From: Pseudomonas sp.
Lineage (GTDB): Bacteria; Pseudomonadota; Gammaproteobacteria; Pseudomonadales; Pseudomonadaceae
Direction of reading: 5' to 3'
DNA: 7,991 nucleotides
NCBI RefSeq assembly: GCF_030147005.1
Contig: NZ_JASLAW010000005.1
Span: forward strand, 1 to 7,991
Of this stretch, positions 6,052 to 7,991 are shown one piece after another. A program made the position numbers and the translations under genes. Position 1 is the stretch's first letter. Each line of letters starts with the position of its first letter. The notes under the pieces were generated by a model. It was not told the DNA's origin. It saw only the letters and a program-made list of their open reading frames with translations, and searched no databases.

Positions 6052-6738
6052 TCACGGCTGGCCGTAGTCGCGGGCGCCAAACAGCGCAGTACCGATCCGT
6101 ACCCAGGTGGCGCCTTGAGCGATGGCCGACTCAAGGTCGTGGCTCATGCCCATGGAAAGTGTGTCCAGAGGCAGGTTCAGGCTGGTTTGCAGCTCGCGCA
6201 CCGTGGCGAATGCTGCATCTTGCGCAGCGCGGTCTTCGGTCGGTTCGGGGATCGCCATCAAGCCCCTCAGCTTCAGGCGCGGCAGGGCGCTGATGGCATT
6301 GGCCAGGGCCGGCAGGTCGGCGGGCGTGCAGCCGGACTTGCTGGCTTCGCCACTGACGTTGACCTGGATGCAGATATTCAGCGCAGGCAGGTCGGCAGGG
6401 CGTTGTTCGGACAGGCGTTGTGCGATTTTCAGGCGGTCCACGGAATGCACCCAGGCGAAGTTCTCGGCGATCGCGCGAGTCTTGTTCGATTGAATGGGGC
6501 CGATGAAGTGCCAACTCAAGGGCAGGTCGGTTAATTCGGCCTGTTTGCCCAAAGCTTCCTGCAGGTAGTTTTCGCCAAAATCATGCATCCCGGCGGCGAA
6601 GGCTTCGCGCACGGCTTGCGCCGGTTTGGTCTTGCTCACGGCCAGCAGGTGGATGCTGCTTGCGTCACGCTGCACGGCGTCGGCGGCGGCGCGGATGCGC
6701 TGGCTAACCAAGCCGATGTTGTCTGCTATCGTCGACAT
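6052..6738 (-). CDS. yggS: YggS/PLPBP, pyridoxal phosphate homeostasis protein
   Basis: This 228-residue protein has the fold-type III PLP-binding barrel of the YggS/PROSC family, with no catalytic domain beyond it. The PLP-binding lysine is Lys36 in LLAVSKTKP (31-39), the same number as in E. coli YggS. Other conserved blocks are DFGENYLQEA (53-62), WHFIGPIQSNK (76-86), NVSGEASKSG (127-136), LSMGMSHDLESAI (194-206, phosphate-binding region) and RIGTALFG (214-221). The family buffers and delivers PLP; mutants elsewhere show disturbed amino-acid and vitamin B6 pools. It is the first gene of the yggS-proC-yggT block, divergent from pilT. The ribosome-binding site is weak (GGA about 13 bases upstream), but the N-terminus MSTIADNI fits the family. 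Confidence 0.94.
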   Translation of the reverse strand: MSTIADNIGLVSQRIRAAADAVQRDASSIHLLAVSKTKPAQAVREAFAAGMHDFGENYLQEALGKQAELTDLPLSWHFIGPIQSNKTRAIAENFAWVHSVDRLKIAQRLSEQRPADLPALNICIQVNVSGEASKSGCTPADLPALANAISALPRLKLRGLMAIPEPTEDRAAQDAAFATVRELQTSLNLPLDTLSMGMSHDLESAIAQGATWVRIGTALFGARDYGQP

Positions 6739-6771
6739 TCAAGTTGCGTCCGTGGATATGGAGTCCGCGGC

Positions 6772-6777
6772 ATTCTA
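6772..6777 (-). promoter_or_regulatory. Possible -10 element for yggS
   Basis: In the 57-bp gap between yggS and pilT (6739-6795), the minus strand reads TAGAAT, a 5-of-6 match to the sigma70 -10 consensus, followed by GCCGC. A start near 6765 would leave a leader of about 26 bases before yggS. No convincing -35 hexamer lies 16-18 bp upstream, where the DNA is already the start of pilT. No confident pilT promoter could be identified in the gap. Confidence 0.3.
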
Positions 6778-6795
6778 CTGGAAATGGAAAGCCCT

Positions 6796-7830
6796 ATGGA
6801 TATCACTGAATTACTGACGGCCAGCGTGCGCCGGGGCGCCTCCGACCTGCATCTGTCGGCCGGCCTGGCGCCGATGTTGCGCATCGATGGCGAGGTGTGG
6901 CCGCTGGATGGCCCCGTACTGGCCGGGTCGCAGGTGGCGGATTTATTGAGCCCTTTGCTCAACCAATACCAACAAAAGGATTTCGAAACATCTCTTGAAA
7001 CGGATTTTGCCTTCGAGCTGCCCGGCGTGGCCCGCTTTCGCGCCAACGTGTTCCAGCAGGCGCGTGGCGTGGGGGCGGTGTTTCGCGCCATCCCCAGCGA
7101 AGTCCAGAGCCTGGAAAGCCTTGGCTTGGGCGAGGTGTTCCAACGCATCGCGCAGCTGCCGCGTGGCCTGGTGCTGGTGACCGGGCCCACCGGCTCCGGC
7201 AAGTCCACCACGTTGGCGGCGATGATCGACTATCTGAATCGGCATCGACGCCAGCACATCCTCACGCTGGAAGACCCGATTGAATTTATCCACAGGCCGA
7301 AAATGGCGCTGATCAACCAGCGCCAGGTGCATCGCGACACCCACAGCTTCTCGGTGGCGCTGCGCTCGGCGTTACGCGAAGACCCGGATGTGATTCTGGT
7401 GGGCGAACTACGCGACCTGGAAACCATCCGCCTGGCGCTGACGGCCGCCGAGACGGGGCACCTGGTATTTGGCACCTTGCACACCACGTCTGCGGCAAAG
7501 ACGGTAGACCGGCTAGTGGACGTGTTCCCGGCCACGGAAAAGGCCATGGTCCGCTCGATGCTGTCGGAGTCGTTGCAGGCGGTGGTCTCCCAGGTGCTGG
7601 TCAAGAAGACCGGCGGCGGGCGCGTAGCGGCTCACGAAATCATGCTGGGGACGCCGGCCATTCGTAATTTGATCCGCGAAGACAAGGTGGCGCAGATTGT
7701 CTCGGCAATCCAGACCGGTGGGGCGTTGGGAATGAAAACCCTGGATATGAGCTTGAAGGCGCTGGTGAGCGCGGGGGTGGTCAGCCAGGAGGCGGCGCGG
7801 GAGAAGGCGAGGGTGCCGGCGGATATATAG
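6796..7830 (+). CDS. pilT: PilT, type IV pilus retraction ATPase
   Basis: This 344-residue protein, the same length as P. aeruginosa PilT, is a cytoplasmic hexameric ATPase that powers pilus retraction and twitching. The N-terminal PAS-like domain carries GASDLHLSAG (14-23). The RecA-like domain has Walker A GPTGSGKST (130-138), the Asp box ILTLEDPIE (155-163), an atypical Walker B DVILVGELRD (198-207, Glu204) and the His box GHLVFGTLHT (221-230, His222 and His229). The C-terminal AIRNLIRE (288-295), needed for retraction in P. aeruginosa, is intact. An open frame extends upstream to 6583 inside yggS, but MDITELL at 6796 is the family N-terminus and GGAAAG (6786-6791) is a suitable ribosome-binding site. 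The motifs separate it from PilB, which is much longer. PilU is less likely, given overall similarity and length. Confidence 0.93.
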   Translation: MDITELLTASVRRGASDLHLSAGLAPMLRIDGEVWPLDGPVLAGSQVADLLSPLLNQYQQKDFETSLETDFAFELPGVARFRANVFQQARGVGAVFRAIPSEVQSLESLGLGEVFQRIAQLPRGLVLVTGPTGSGKSTTLAAMIDYLNRHRRQHILTLEDPIEFIHRPKMALINQRQVHRDTHSFSVALRSALREDPDVILVGELRDLETIRLALTAAETGHLVFGTLHTTSAAKTVDRLVDVFPATEKAMVRSMLSESLQAVVSQVLVKKTGGGRVAAHEIMLGTPAIRNLIREDKVAQIVSAIQTGGALGMKTLDMSLKALVSAGVVSQEAAREKARVPADI

Positions 7831-7849
7831 ACCGCAGGACCAATACGGA

Positions 7850-7873
7850 ACAAATGTGGGAGGGGGCAAGCCC
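7850..7873 (+). repeat. Single REP-type repeat after pilT
   Basis: Twenty bases after the pilT stop, ACAAATGTGGGAGGGGGC continues into AAGCCC, giving a short GGGC-AA-GCCC hairpin. It matches the REP half at 1-20 (minus strand) at 17 of the first 18 bases. No T-run follows, so any terminator role is speculative. Confidence 0.55.
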
Positions 7874-7903
7874 TAATGCCAGTCAGTTAAGACAGAACCG
7901 GTC

Positions 7904-7991
7904 CCTGTGGCGAGGGAGCTTGCTCCCGCTGGACTGCGTAGCAGTCCCATTTTTGGGGCCGCTTCGCGCCCCAACGGGAGCAAGCTCCCTC
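7904..7991. repeat. REPIN-like inverted REP pair at the window end (right edge cut off)
   Basis: GAGGGAGCTTGCTCCCG (7912-7928) returns as an exact 17-base reverse complement at 7975-7991. Each arm is itself a GGGAGC/GCTCCC palindrome. Between them stand two more perfect 7-bp hairpins: GGACTGC-GTA-GCAGTCC (7931-7947) and TTGGGGC-(8 bases)-GCCCCAA (7953-7974). The left arm is preceded by CCTGTGGC; its counterpart on the right lies beyond the window. The core belongs to the same broad family as the repeat at 4487-4582 but carries GGGAGC where that one has GCGAGC. Nothing resembling a gene lies between 7831 and the window end. Confidence 0.75.

Noticed and set aside
6583..6795. N-terminal extension of pilT by 71 codons
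   Set aside because: The extension overlaps yggS antisense, lacks similarity to PilT, and the start at 6796 exactly reproduces the family N-terminus and the 344-residue length.
7831..7991. CRISPR-like array in the repeated downstream region
   Set aside because: The repeats are inverted pairs with hairpins and a REP core, not direct repeats with regular spacers.

Overview
The window is ordinary, conserved core chromosome of a fluorescent-group Pseudomonas. Three things support this assignment: the gene order (yggS-proC-yggT next to metX-metW-DUF4426-rdgB-hemW-DUF3392, with a divergent pilT), protein sequences that closely resemble those I know from P. aeruginosa, and extragenic REP repeats with the GGAGCNAGCTTGCTC-type core typical of the P. 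fluorescens complex. The DNA is GC-rich, so long antisense open frames appear over nearly every gene; I treat these as artefacts.

Layout. Nine genes lie on the minus strand and form two transcription blocks. The upstream block (positions 6738 down to 4587) is yggS, proC, yggT: a PLP-homeostasis protein, the last enzyme of proline synthesis, and a four-helix membrane protein. It ends at a paired inverted REP element (REPIN) that starts only a few bases after the yggT stop. The downstream block (4398 down to 40) is metX, metW, DUF4426, rdgB, hemW, DUF3392. Its genes are spaced -4 to +21 bp apart, with two ATGA stop/start overlaps, so it is almost certainly one operon. A plausible sigma70 promoter lies just upstream of metX. 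On the plus strand, pilT (type IV pilus retraction ATPase) diverges from yggS across a 57-bp gap. It is followed by REP repeats to the window end, not by pilU within the window.

How the genes work together. MetX and MetW carry out and support homoserine acylation, the committed step of methionine synthesis. RdgB removes non-canonical purine triphosphates (ITP, XTP, dITP). HemW is a radical-SAM-fold heme chaperone. ProC makes proline. YggS binds pyridoxal phosphate. The set is housekeeping rather than one pathway. The E. coli order yggS-yggT-yggU-rdgB-hemW is recognisable as the ancestral backbone, with proC inserted and metXW plus DUF4426 sitting where yggU would be.

I found no mobile genes, CRISPR arrays, tRNA or rRNA genes, and no candidate for a new defence or biosynthetic system. 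The points most worth a second look are the REP/REPIN elements at the gene ends, the uncharacterised exported DUF4426 protein locked into the methionine operon, the extended HemW N-terminus, and pilT standing without a neighbouring pilU.
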